Source: Caldilineaceae bacterium
GTDB taxonomy: Bacteria; Chloroflexota; Anaerolineae; Caldilineales; Caldilineaceae
Direction: 5' to 3'
DNA: 64,000 nt
Assembly (NCBI GenBank): GCA_022824025.1
Contig: JAJEBF010000041.1
Span: 1 to 64,000 of the forward strand
The position numbers and the translations under genes were made by a program. Below the pieces are notes generated by a model that searched no databases, was not told where the DNA came from, and saw only the letters and a list, made by a program, of their open reading frames with translations. Positions 1 through 7,245 of the stretch are shown one piece after another (the stretch's first letter is position 1; every line of letters begins with the position of its first letter).

Positions 1-2
1 AG

Positions 3-131
3 GGCGCCCAAACCTTCTGTGCCATCCGTTCCTATCTCTCTACCGCTCGCAAACACGGCCTCAATGCCATTGATGTCATCTACAATGCTTTTCTAGGCCA
101 TCCCTTCAGCCCTCCTCTACCTTCAGGCTGA
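3..131 (+). mobile_element. IS66-family transposase, C-terminal tail (partial)
   Basis: The reading frame is open from the window edge and stops at a TGA at 129-131. It encodes about 42 residues that include RSYLSTARKHGLNAIDV. This fits the conserved C-terminus of IS66-type (TnpC) transposases, where an LST-RK motif closes the DDE domain region. Only the tail is inside the window, so it is unknown whether the upstream element is intact. The next gene starts 46 nt downstream with its own ribosome-binding site. The family call rests on a short motif and could be wrong at subfamily level. Confidence 0.6.
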
Positions 132-176
132 GTAGTTACAGCTATTCTAAGAAAGCGAATGCAGGGAGGCCAACCG

Positions 177-1163
177 ATGGAATATCGCCCCTTTGGACGA
201 ACAGGACTGGACGTTTCCGCAATTGGTTTCGGATGCTGGGAGACCAGCGGCGTTTACGGGCATTTTGACGAAAGCGAAGTTGCCAGGGCGGTGCAGCGGG
301 CGCTCGACCTGGGGATAAACCTCTTTGACACGGCCGAAGGCTATGGCTTTGGCCAGTCCGAAGAGATCCTGGGCAGATGTCTGGGCACGCGGCGCGATGA
401 GGCGATCATCGTCACCAAGTGGGGCATCTACCAGAATGAAGGCGAATGGTACCGCGACAGCCGCCGCGAGACCGCCCTTGGGGCCATCGACCGCAGCCTC
501 AAGGCGCTGGGGACCGACTACGTGGACGTCTATCTGGTCCACTGGCCGGACAGGGATGTGCCGCTGGAGGAGCCGATGGGGGTGCTGGAGGAGATCGTGC
601 AGGCTGGCAAAGCCCGCTTTGTCGGCGTTTCCAACTTCCGCCCGGAACAAATTGAGACCTGTATGGCGACGCGGCGGGTGGACATCACCCAGTACGGCTA
701 CCACATGTTCGACCGGCGGCTGGAGCGCGAGGTCTTTCCAACGATTGCAAAGCATGAAATCGGTCTGATGACGTACGGTTCGCTGGCCCATGGGCTGCTG
801 ACGGGGACGTTTACGCCCGAGACGACGTTTGACGAAACGGACTGGCGCTCCAATGGGAATGCCTTCAACATCCCGCTGTTTACGGAGGAGGTCTTTGCGC
901 GGAACGTGGCCACTGTCGACGACCTCAAGCCGATCGCGGCCCGTCACGGCAAGACAATGGCTCAACTTGCGCTGCGCTGGGCGCTGTCGAATCCGGTGGT
1001 CAGTGTGGCGCTGATCGGGTTCCGCCGCCCTGAGGAGGTCGAGGAAAATGTTGCCGGACTCGATTGGTCGCTGGATCAGGAGACGCTGGACGAGATCGAT
1101 GCGGTGTTCACCAAGCACGGTGTGGATACAGCGCCGGATGCCTGGGTAGAAGTGGAGGACTGA
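177..1163 (+). CDS. aldo/keto reductase
   Basis: This 328-residue protein is an NADPH-dependent oxidoreductase of the aldo/keto reductase superfamily, a soluble (alpha/beta)8 barrel. The catalytic tetrad can be read: Asp and Tyr in DTAEGYG, Lys in IVTKWG and His in YLVHWPD. The C-terminal half has the usual NPVVSVALIGFRRPEEVEEN cofactor-binding stretch. An ATG at 159 is in frame, but the ATG at 177 is preferred. It has AGGGAGG at 163-169 and begins MEYRPFGRTGL, the typical family start. It precedes a phytanoyl-CoA dioxygenase-like gene on the same strand, so the two may act on the same sugar- or lipid-derived substrate. The substrate cannot be read from sequence. Confidence 0.93.
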   Translation: MEYRPFGRTGLDVSAIGFGCWETSGVYGHFDESEVARAVQRALDLGINLFDTAEGYGFGQSEEILGRCLGTRRDEAIIVTKWGIYQNEGEWYRDSRRETALGAIDRSLKALGTDYVDVYLVHWPDRDVPLEEPMGVLEEIVQAGKARFVGVSNFRPEQIETCMATRRVDITQYGYHMFDRRLEREVFPTIAKHEIGLMTYGSLAHGLLTGTFTPETTFDETDWRSNGNAFNIPLFTEEVFARNVATVDDLKPIAARHGKTMAQLALRWALSNPVVSVALIGFRRPEEVEENVAGLDWSLDQETLDEIDAVFTKHGVDTAPDAWVEVED

Positions 1164-1246
1164 TCGCAAAGCGGGCGGTTTGCCGACATCAGTGGAAGAG
1201 CGCTGACAGCGCCGATTACGGCGCCACCGGGAAAGGGGATTCCTGC

Positions 1247-2041
1247 ATGGCAACCCCGCACCTGCGCGTGCTGACTGAGGAGCAGGTGAGGCAGTTCAGG
1301 CTAAACGGTTTTCTGACCGTAGAGGACGTTCTCTCGCCCGAGGAGGTGGCTGCTTTGGCGGCGCACACCGATCTGATCGCGGCGGGCAAGGTCGAACAGA
1401 TCCCGGAAACGAGCATTCAGTTGGAGAAGGTATTTCGGGAAGGCGAACGTGAAGTTACGGATCAGGTTCTGTCGGTGCGCAAACTGTACAATCTGGCCGT
1501 CTACGATGAGGTCATGTGGGATCATGCCACCCATGCCAAAATCGTCGACATTATCGCCGATCTGCTGGGCAGCGATGACATCAAGATGTACGGTGATCAG
1601 CTCTTTATGAAGGCGCCGGTCACGGGGACGGAGCAGCCGTGGCACCAGGATTCGGCGTCGTGGCGGGACATCTTTCCGATGGACCTGGTTTCGGCGTGGA
1701 CTGCGATCGATCAGGCTACGGTGGAGAACGGCTGCCTGAATTTCGCCCCCGGCACGCACCGCTGGGGGATGATGAGAGGGCCGCAGCTGGCCTGGTTTCT
1801 GGAAGACCTGGGGAGCGAGCAGTGGCCGGTGGTACCGGCGCCTTTGAAGGCGGGCAGCGTCAGCTTTCATCACAGCCTGGTGCTGCACCAGAGCAATGCC
1901 AACCTGTCGGGGCAGCGGCGGCGGGGCTATGCGGTGCATTACATGCGCGCGTCGTCGCGGCGGGATGAGTCGGTGACGGACGCGCCGAGGATGCCGCCGT
2001 TCAAGCAGGTGCGGGGGCGTTCGTTTGCAGGGCGGGTTTAG
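1247..2041 (+). CDS. phytanoyl-CoA dioxygenase (PhyH) family protein
   Basis: This 264-residue protein is a predicted Fe(II)/2-oxoglutarate-dependent hydroxylase with the double-stranded beta-helix fold. The iron ligands are visible as HQD in PWHQDSASW and a distal His in the SFHHSLVLHQS region. An Arg-rich stretch after it (GQRRRGYAVHYM) would bind the 2-oxoglutarate carboxylate. The open frame extends upstream to 1064, but that part overlaps the previous gene. The ATG at 1247 begins MATPHLRVLTEEQ, with a purine-rich GGGAAAGGGG upstream. It is followed by a clear terminator. Bacterial PhyH proteins act on varied substrates, so the reaction is unassigned. Confidence 0.88.
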   Translation: MATPHLRVLTEEQVRQFRLNGFLTVEDVLSPEEVAALAAHTDLIAAGKVEQIPETSIQLEKVFREGEREVTDQVLSVRKLYNLAVYDEVMWDHATHAKIVDIIADLLGSDDIKMYGDQLFMKAPVTGTEQPWHQDSASWRDIFPMDLVSAWTAIDQATVENGCLNFAPGTHRWGMMRGPQLAWFLEDLGSEQWPVVPAPLKAGSVSFHHSLVLHQSNANLSGQRRRGYAVHYMRASSRRDESVTDAPRMPPFKQVRGRSFAGRV

Positions 2042-2076
2042 TTCTTCGCCGGGAAGAGACAGCCAACAGATCTACC

Positions 2077-2110
2077 AACCGGCACGCGAGAGGCGTGCCG
2101 GTTTCCTTTT
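2077..2110 (+). terminator. Rho-independent terminator
   Basis: AACCGGCACGC (2077-2087) and GCGTGCCGGTT (2093-2103) form a perfect 11-bp stem with a 5-nt loop, followed by a T-rich run. It sits 36 nt after the dioxygenase stop and just before the end of a convergent gene (stop at 2130). It probably ends the aldo/keto reductase-dioxygenase transcript. Confidence 0.88.
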
Positions 2111-2129
2111 GAACGGCGGTACGCCGGCA

Positions 2130-3164
2130 CTACACCGCGCTGGGCGCGCCGAGTGGATGGGGGCCGTTCGTCATCGGATTGGCGCGGGCGAAGGCGTAGA
2201 CCGCGTCCTGCAGTTCGAGGATGCGAACGGCGTCTTCGACATTGGGTGAAAAGCTGCTGCGCCCTTCCTCGATGGCCACTAGCGCCCGGCGCATGATCTC
2301 CTTCATGCCGCCCGTATGCTGTGGTTCCGGGTGGAAAGTCACGCCCTCGGTTGTGTGGACCTCAGTTACCCTGTTTCCCTGCTGGTCATAACGTTGCAGG
2401 ACCGTAGCTTTCGTGCCAATGAAGCGAAAGCTGTGGTCTCCCGCGCGGGCGCCTGACGGGTAGCTGTAACCGGATTCGACGATCCCGGTGACGCCGTCGT
2501 CCGTGCGCAGAATACCCACGGCCACATCCTCCACTTCGCGTGCGTACATCGAGTTGGAGATGACACCGCCGACCGCGGTGACGGGTCTATCACCGACGAA
2601 CTGGAGGAAGGTGTCGATGCCGTGGGCGGACTCGGTCGCCCAGCAGCCGCCGCCGGAGATCGTGGCATCGTTGTGCCAGGCGGAGGGCGTGGGGTCGTAG
2701 CGCGAGGGCGGCCCGTTGTTGAGGCGGCTGTTGTAGAGGACGAGGTCGCCGAAGCTGCCATCGTCGATCATGCCTTGGACGAGGTCGACAAGCTCCGTAC
2801 CGCGGTTGGGCAGGGTGAGGGCGTTGAAGACGCCTCGCTCTGTGCAAAATTTGGCAGCAGGACGCAGGCGGTCGGCGCAGTCGGCGAAGGGCTTGTCGAG
2901 CAGGAAGGGCAGGCCGCGCTCGGCGCAGGCGCGGACGTGGTCCGGCATTTCGGTGTGCTTGCCTGCGACCAGGACGGCGTCGGGGCGGCTGGCGTCGAGG
3001 CACTCGCCGGCGGAGCTGTAGGCGGGGCATTGGAATTCGTCGGCCAGTTGCTGGCGCGGGCCTTGTTCGGCGTCCATGACGGCGACGATCTCGTGGCCGA
3101 GGTCGCGCGTCGCGACGGCCATGCCGCGTCCGTGATGGCTGTAGGAAAGTAGAGCAGTTCGCAT
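2130..3164 (-). CDS. Gfo/Idh/MocA-family oxidoreductase
   Basis: This 344-residue NAD(P)-dependent oxidoreductase has an N-terminal Rossmann domain and a C-terminal GFO_IDH_MocA_C domain. The N-terminus (MRTALLSYSHHGRG) lacks the classical GxGxxG. The EKP motif that contacts the nicotinamide is present as LLDKPFA, and a His pair is in GCWATESAHGIDTF. It is the last gene of the minus-strand cluster with two further Gfo/Idh genes and two ABC permeases. It lies 11 nt downstream of its neighbour, so co-transcription is likely. The divergent nucleotide-binding loop separates it from the two paralogues. Such enzymes oxidise or epimerise sugars, inositols and sugar acids; which one is not visible here. 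Confidence 0.85.
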   Translation of the reverse strand: MRTALLSYSHHGRGMAVATRDLGHEIVAVMDAEQGPRQQLADEFQCPAYSSAGECLDASRPDAVLVAGKHTEMPDHVRACAERGLPFLLDKPFADCADRLRPAAKFCTERGVFNALTLPNRGTELVDLVQGMIDDGSFGDLVLYNSRLNNGPPSRYDPTPSAWHNDATISGGGCWATESAHGIDTFLQFVGDRPVTAVGGVISNSMYAREVEDVAVGILRTDDGVTGIVESGYSYPSGARAGDHSFRFIGTKATVLQRYDQQGNRVTEVHTTEGVTFHPEPQHTGGMKEIMRRALVAIEEGRSSFSPNVEDAVRILELQDAVYAFARANPMTNGPHPLGAPSAV

Positions 3165-3175
3165 CGTTGTTTACC

Positions 3176-4228
3176 TCAAATCCAGCCGTGCTGGCGGGTG
3201 ACCGGCACGCCGTGGCGCTGGTGGGTCCAGGCGTGTCCGCTCTCGAGGACGACTTCACGGCCGGTAATTGCCGAGGTCTCGGCGGCGAAGAGGATCTCCA
3301 TGATGTGGCGAGCCCATTCGCCGGAGGAGGGCGGCTCGATGTCCTGTTCGATCGCCTCGACGAACGACTTCCATTCGTGGTGCATCTCGACGGGCGGGTC
3401 GTCGAAAGGAATGTCCTTCCACTCGTCGCCCTGGCCGACCTTTACGAACTTTTCTCCGTGCTGGCTGAAGCGCAGGGTGCCGTTGGCGCAGATGACCTGG
3501 CTTTCGAAGTTGGGCGCGCCGTCGGCAAAGCCGACCGAGACGGCGACGCCGGCAAGGCCGTTCTTGTAGCGGACGAGCGCGGTGGCGGTGTCGTCGCTGG
3601 CCTGGTAATGGGCGCGTGTGCCCATGCTGGCGGAGACGGAGACGGCCTGGGAAGCCATGAGCCAGGTGAGGCGGTCGACGACGTGAACGCCGTTGGCCAA
3701 CCACATGCCGCCGCCATGGAAACGGCTGCGGTACTGGGGCGGGCGGCCGGCGAAGTTCCAGTTCTTGGACATGTAGCAGACGATGGTCATCAGCGGGCCG
3801 AGCTGGCCGGAATCGAGGATCTCCTTGGCCTTGAGGCTGGTGCCGTAGTAGTGCTGGGTCTGGCCGACCATGAGCTTGACGTTGTTGCTGGCGGCGGCTT
3901 CGATCATGTCGTCGCACTGTTCGAGGCTGAGCGCCATCGGCTTCTCGACGAGGACATGCTTGCCGGCGTTGCAGGCGTCGACGGTGAGGCGGTGGTGGAG
4001 TTGATGGCCGAGCACGACGGCGACGGCCTCGACCTCGTCGTCTTTGAGAAGCTCGGTGTGCGAGGGATAGCCCTTGGGAATGTCGTACTTCTCCATGTAT
4101 TCGCGGCGCTTCTCTTCGAAGAGGTCGGCGACTGCGACGACCTCGACGTTGTCAAGGGTGTCAATGGCGCTACAGTGGGCGCGTGCGATGCCGCCCAGCC
4201 CGATGATTCCGACTTTCAATTTGGCCAT
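3176..4228 (-). CDS. Gfo/Idh/MocA-family oxidoreductase (tandem copy 1)
   Basis: This 350-residue enzyme starts MAKLKVGIIGLGGIAR, a canonical GxGxxA/G Rossmann loop, and carries VEKPMALSLEQ, the EKP signature. The C-terminal sheet domain includes GGGMWLANGVHVVDRLTW, which holds the catalytic-region His. The frame stays open upstream to 4483, but that part is the antisense shadow of the neighbouring paralogue. The Met at 4228 matches the start of the homologous next gene. It is nearly colinear with the gene at 4285-5337, with the same length and long identical stretches, so it arose by tandem duplication. It is probably co-transcribed with the two permease genes upstream. Confidence 0.9.
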   Translation of the reverse strand: MAKLKVGIIGLGGIARAHCSAIDTLDNVEVVAVADLFEEKRREYMEKYDIPKGYPSHTELLKDDEVEAVAVVLGHQLHHRLTVDACNAGKHVLVEKPMALSLEQCDDMIEAAASNNVKLMVGQTQHYYGTSLKAKEILDSGQLGPLMTIVCYMSKNWNFAGRPPQYRSRFHGGGMWLANGVHVVDRLTWLMASQAVSVSASMGTRAHYQASDDTATALVRYKNGLAGVAVSVGFADGAPNFESQVICANGTLRFSQHGEKFVKVGQGDEWKDIPFDDPPVEMHHEWKSFVEAIEQDIEPPSSGEWARHIMEILFAAETSAITGREVVLESGHAWTHQRHGVPVTRQHGWI

Positions 4229-4284
4229 GTTGGTCTGTTTCGCTCCTGTGGGTTGTCTACGTTGTTTCGGTATCGCGGCGCGCC

Positions 4285-5337
4285 TCAGAGCCAGCCGTGG
4301 AGACGGGTGACGGGTATGCCGCCGCGCTGGTGGGTCCAGGAGAGGCCGCTTTCCAGGACGACGTCCTGCCCGGTGATGGCCGAGCTCTCGGCGGCGAAAA
4401 GGATCTCCATGATATGGCGGCTCCACTCGCCGGAGGCGGGCGGCTCGATGTCCTGTTCGATTGAATCGACGAACGCCTTCCATTCATAGTGCATGACGGC
4501 GGGCGGGTCGTCATAGGGGATATCCTCCCACTCATCTCCCTGCCCGACCTGAAGGAACGGTTGTCTGCCGCCGCCGATGCGTACTGTGCCGTTGGCGCAG
4601 ATGACCTGGGTATCCATGATGGGAGGGCCGTCGGCAAAGGCGATCGAGATCGCGGCGCCGGCGAGGCCGTTCTTGTAGCGGATGAGCGCGGTGGCGGTAT
4701 CGTCGGCGGCCTGGTAGTGGGCGCGCGTGCCGATGCTGGCGGATACGGATACGGCCTGGGAGGCCATCAGCCAGGTGAGGCGGTCGACGACGTGGACGCC
4801 GTTGGTGAGCCACATGCCGCCGCCGTGGAATCGGCTGCGGTATTGAGGCGCGCGGCGGGCATAGGTCCAGTTTTTGCACGAGTAGCAGACGATCGTCATG
4901 AGCGGGCCCAGACGGCCGGAATCGAGGATCTCCTTCATCTTGAGGAGGATGCCGGAGAAGTGCGGGGTATGGCCGACCATGAGTTTGACGTCATTGGAGG
5001 CGGCGGTTTCGATCATGGCGTCGCACTGCTCGAGGCTGAGCGCCATCGGCTTTTCGACGAGGACGTGCTTGCCGGCGTTGCAGGCGTCGACGGTGAGGCG
5101 GTGGTGGAGGTGATGGCCGAGCACGACGGCGACGGCGTCGATTTCGTCATCCTTCAAGAGCTCGGTGTGGGAGGGGTATCCCCTGGGAATGCCGTACTCG
5201 TCCATGTACTGGCGGCGCTTCTCTTCGAAGAGATCGGCGACCGCGACGACTTCGACGTTATCGAGGGTGGCGATGGCGTGACAGTGGGAGCGGGCGATGC
5301 CGCCCAGCCCGATGATTCCGACTTTGAGCGTGGCCAT
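4285..5337 (-). CDS. Gfo/Idh/MocA-family oxidoreductase (tandem copy 2)
   Basis: This 350-residue NAD(P)-dependent oxidoreductase starts MATLKVGIIGLGGIAR and has VLVEKPMALSLEQCD. It has the same layout and length as the gene at 3176-4228, and both end with a conserved HQR-GxPVTR-HGW block. The two copies differ most in the middle, around residues 125-150, where a substrate loop would be expected. That suggests duplication followed by some specialisation. It follows the permease gene at 5363-6220 after 25 nt and is likely in the same transcript. The substrate is probably a sugar or sugar acid imported by the linked transporter; this is inferred from context only. Confidence 0.9.
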   Translation of the reverse strand: MATLKVGIIGLGGIARSHCHAIATLDNVEVVAVADLFEEKRRQYMDEYGIPRGYPSHTELLKDDEIDAVAVVLGHHLHHRLTVDACNAGKHVLVEKPMALSLEQCDAMIETAASNDVKLMVGHTPHFSGILLKMKEILDSGRLGPLMTIVCYSCKNWTYARRAPQYRSRFHGGGMWLTNGVHVVDRLTWLMASQAVSVSASIGTRAHYQAADDTATALIRYKNGLAGAAISIAFADGPPIMDTQVICANGTVRIGGGRQPFLQVGQGDEWEDIPYDDPPAVMHYEWKAFVDSIEQDIEPPASGEWSRHIMEILFAAESSAITGQDVVLESGLSWTHQRGGIPVTRLHGWL

Positions 5338-5362
5338 ATCAGCCTTGAACTCCTTTGGGATG

Positions 5363-6220
5363 TTATTTGAACACGCCGCTGGTGATGCCCTCGACGATCT
5401 GGCGCTGGAAGATGAGGGTGATGATGAAGACCGGGATGGTCGTGAGGATGGCCACTGCGGACATGTTGCCCCAGGAGACGTCGAATTCGCTCCTTGCCCC
5501 GATCACCTGGGCCTCGGAGAGGGCCATGGTGATGACCTTGACGCCGGCGCCGCGGGCGAAGATGAGCGGCGTGAAGAATTCGTTCCAGCCGATGATGAAG
5601 TTGATGAGGAACATGGTGGCGATGCCGGGGCGGATTACGGGCAGAACGATGCGCCAGAGGAGCGGGAAGAAGCTGGCGCCGTCAACCTTGGCGGCGTCTT
5701 CGATCTCGACGGGCACCTGGCGCAGGAAAGAGACCAGCACCCAGGTGGTGATCGGCAGCAGCGCGCTGCCGTAGAGGATGAGGAGGCCGTGCAGTGTATC
5801 CATCAGATTGAGCGTCTGGTACATCTGGAAGAGGGGGATGACGGTGGCGGTGCCGGGCAACATGCTGGAGGCGAGCAGCCCGACCATGACCAGGTTTGCG
5901 CCGGGGAAGTTTAGGCGGGCGATGGCGTAGGCGGCCAGCAGGCTGACGGTGAGCGCCAGAATGGTGGAGAAGGTGGCCAGCAAAGTGGAGTTGAGCATGT
6001 AACGGGCGATGGGCAGCGCGCCGAATATGTCCTGAAAGCGTTCGATGGCCAGGCTGCGCGGAACGTAGGTCAGCGGAACGGTGAACAGTTTCCCGCTCGG
6101 GGCGAACGCGGTCAGGAAGATGTAATAGATCGGCAGCAGGATCACGATCATGAAGAGAATGACCATGAGGGTGAAGAGCGTTGTGCGAATCCCGCGCTTG
6201 AAGTTGAGTTGTGTATTCAT
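5363..6220 (-). CDS. carbohydrate ABC transporter permease, MalG type
   Basis: This 285-residue inner-membrane subunit of a CUT1 ABC importer has six predicted hydrophobic segments. The first is near residues 12-36 (LFTLMVILFMIVILLPIYYI). The EAA loop that docks with the ATPase reads EIEDAAKVDGASFFPLLWRI. The end (EGITSGVFK) is typical of MalG-like proteins. It lies 29 nt after the MalF-type permease gene and belongs with the disrupted binding protein further upstream. No ATPase gene is in the cluster. CUT1 systems often share one MsmX-like ATPase encoded elsewhere, which would explain this. Confidence 0.93.
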   Translation of the reverse strand: MNTQLNFKRGIRTTLFTLMVILFMIVILLPIYYIFLTAFAPSGKLFTVPLTYVPRSLAIERFQDIFGALPIARYMLNSTLLATFSTILALTVSLLAAYAIARLNFPGANLVMVGLLASSMLPGTATVIPLFQMYQTLNLMDTLHGLLILYGSALLPITTWVLVSFLRQVPVEIEDAAKVDGASFFPLLWRIVLPVIRPGIATMFLINFIIGWNEFFTPLIFARGAGVKVITMALSEAQVIGARSEFDVSWGNMSAVAILTTIPVFIITLIFQRQIVEGITSGVFK

Positions 6221-6249
6221 AAAGAGATAGTGGTCAGTGGCCAGAGAAG

Positions 6250-7140
6250 TTACAGTCGTTCCCAGGCGCGGCGGAGGAAGCCGTAGCCGACGACGCCCAC
6301 GACCAGGACAATGAAAAAGAGCAGCATGGCGATGGCGGATGCGTAGCCGAAGTTGAGGACGCGAAAGCCTTCGAGATAGACAAGATAGGAGAGCAGCGAT
6401 GTGGCGGTGCCCGGCCCGCCATTTGTGAGCGCGTAGACGATTTCAAAGGTGAGCACGCGGAAGATGGCGGTGAAGATGATCATAGAAATGATGAGCGGCA
6501 TCAGCAGCGGCAGGGTGACGTACCAGTAGGAGCGCACGCCGTCGGCGCCGTCGATCTTCGCGGCCTCGTAAAGTTCCAAAGGGATTCCCTGGAGGCCGCT
6601 GAGGAAGATGACGGCGAGGAAGGCGGTGTTTTTCCAGACGTCGGTGATGGTAACGGCGAAACGGGCGGTGGTGAAGTTGACGAGCCAAAGCGGGCGTTCG
6701 CCGCTGAGCCGCCAGATGATGTCGTTGATGAGTCCGTAATCCTGATGGAAGATCCAGCGGGCGGCGGTGGCGATGACGATGGGCGCCATGGCCCAGGGCA
6801 GCAGATTGACGGCGCGCGTGAAGTTGCGCATTTTGAAGCGCTGGTTGAGCAGTTCGGCGATGGCCAGCCCGAGCACGACCTGCAGGGCGACTGAGGTGAC
6901 CGTAAAGAAGAGGGTGAAGGTGAGGGTAGCGTCAACGTTGGCGTCGCGTGTCAGCGCCATGTAGTTGTCAAGGCCGACAAAGTCGAAGGTGCGGCGCACG
7001 GGGCTGTTATCAAAGAAACTGATGTAGAAGGTGCGCAGAAAGGGATAGACGGATGTGAGGAGCCGCCACAGCACCACAGGGGTGACCAGCAGCCAGGCCA
7101 GAAGTATGCGACGTGTGCTGAGGTTCTGTTGACCGAACAA
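6250..7140 (-). CDS. sugar ABC transporter permease, MalF/UgpA type
   Basis: This 296-residue integral membrane subunit of a CUT1 importer has its first membrane segment at about residues 10-30 (ILLAWLLVTPVVLWRLLTS). The EAA motif is present as LYEAAKIDGADGVRSYWYV. The length and the NGGPGTAT block before the last helices are typical. It is the first intact gene of its cluster. The binding-protein gene upstream is broken, and a hairpin plus a heptamer repeat separate the two. With its MalG-type partner it would form the channel. Function may now depend on another binding protein, or the system may be decaying. Confidence 0.93.
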   Translation of the reverse strand: MFGQQNLSTRRILLAWLLVTPVVLWRLLTSVYPFLRTFYISFFDNSPVRRTFDFVGLDNYMALTRDANVDATLTFTLFFTVTSVALQVVLGLAIAELLNQRFKMRNFTRAVNLLPWAMAPIVIATAARWIFHQDYGLINDIIWRLSGERPLWLVNFTTARFAVTITDVWKNTAFLAVIFLSGLQGIPLELYEAAKIDGADGVRSYWYVTLPLLMPLIISMIIFTAIFRVLTFEIVYALTNGGPGTATSLLSYLVYLEGFRVLNFGYASAIAMLLFFIVLVVGVVGYGFLRRAWERL

Positions 7141-7151
7141 GGGTAGAATGC

Positions 7152-7200
7152 CAGTGGTCAGTGGTCAGTGGTCAGTGGTCAGTGGTCAGTGGTCAGTTGC
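7152..7200. repeat. CAGTGGT heptamer tandem repeat
   Basis: Six perfect head-to-tail copies of CAGTGGT are followed by one imperfect copy (CAGTTGC), 49 bases in total. They lie in the spacer between the disrupted binding-protein gene and the permease gene. Shorter versions of the same word occur at 6230-6244 and 44074-44109, always between genes of ABC transporter clusters. The last copy runs into the hairpin at 7199-7230. Confidence 0.95.
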
Positions 7201-7230
7201 CGGTGGCCAGCGTCTGCCCTGGCCACCGGC
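7199..7230 (-). promoter_or_regulatory. intergenic hairpin between binding-protein and permease genes
   Basis: GCCGGTGGCCAG (7199-7210) pairs perfectly with CTGGCCACCGGC (7219-7230) around an 8-nt loop. It lies after the stop of the binding-protein gene (7246) and before the permease start (7140) on the minus strand. There is no T-run, so it looks less like a full terminator. A processing or stabilising hairpin that sets more binding protein than permease is more likely, as known for malE-malF type operons. That role is inferred. Confidence 0.7.
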
Positions 7231-7245
7231 AGTTCATTGTGGATG

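Noticed and set aside
3167..5370. Long plus-strand open frames opposite the Gfo/Idh genes (3167-4489, 4489-5370)
   Set aside because: They are antisense shadows in high-GC coding DNA; the minus-strand frames have clear family motifs and the plus-strand products are Gly/Asp/Val-rich without any motif.
7152..7200. CAGTGGT array as a CRISPR array
   Set aside because: The units are 7 bases and contiguous without spacers, and no cas genes are near.
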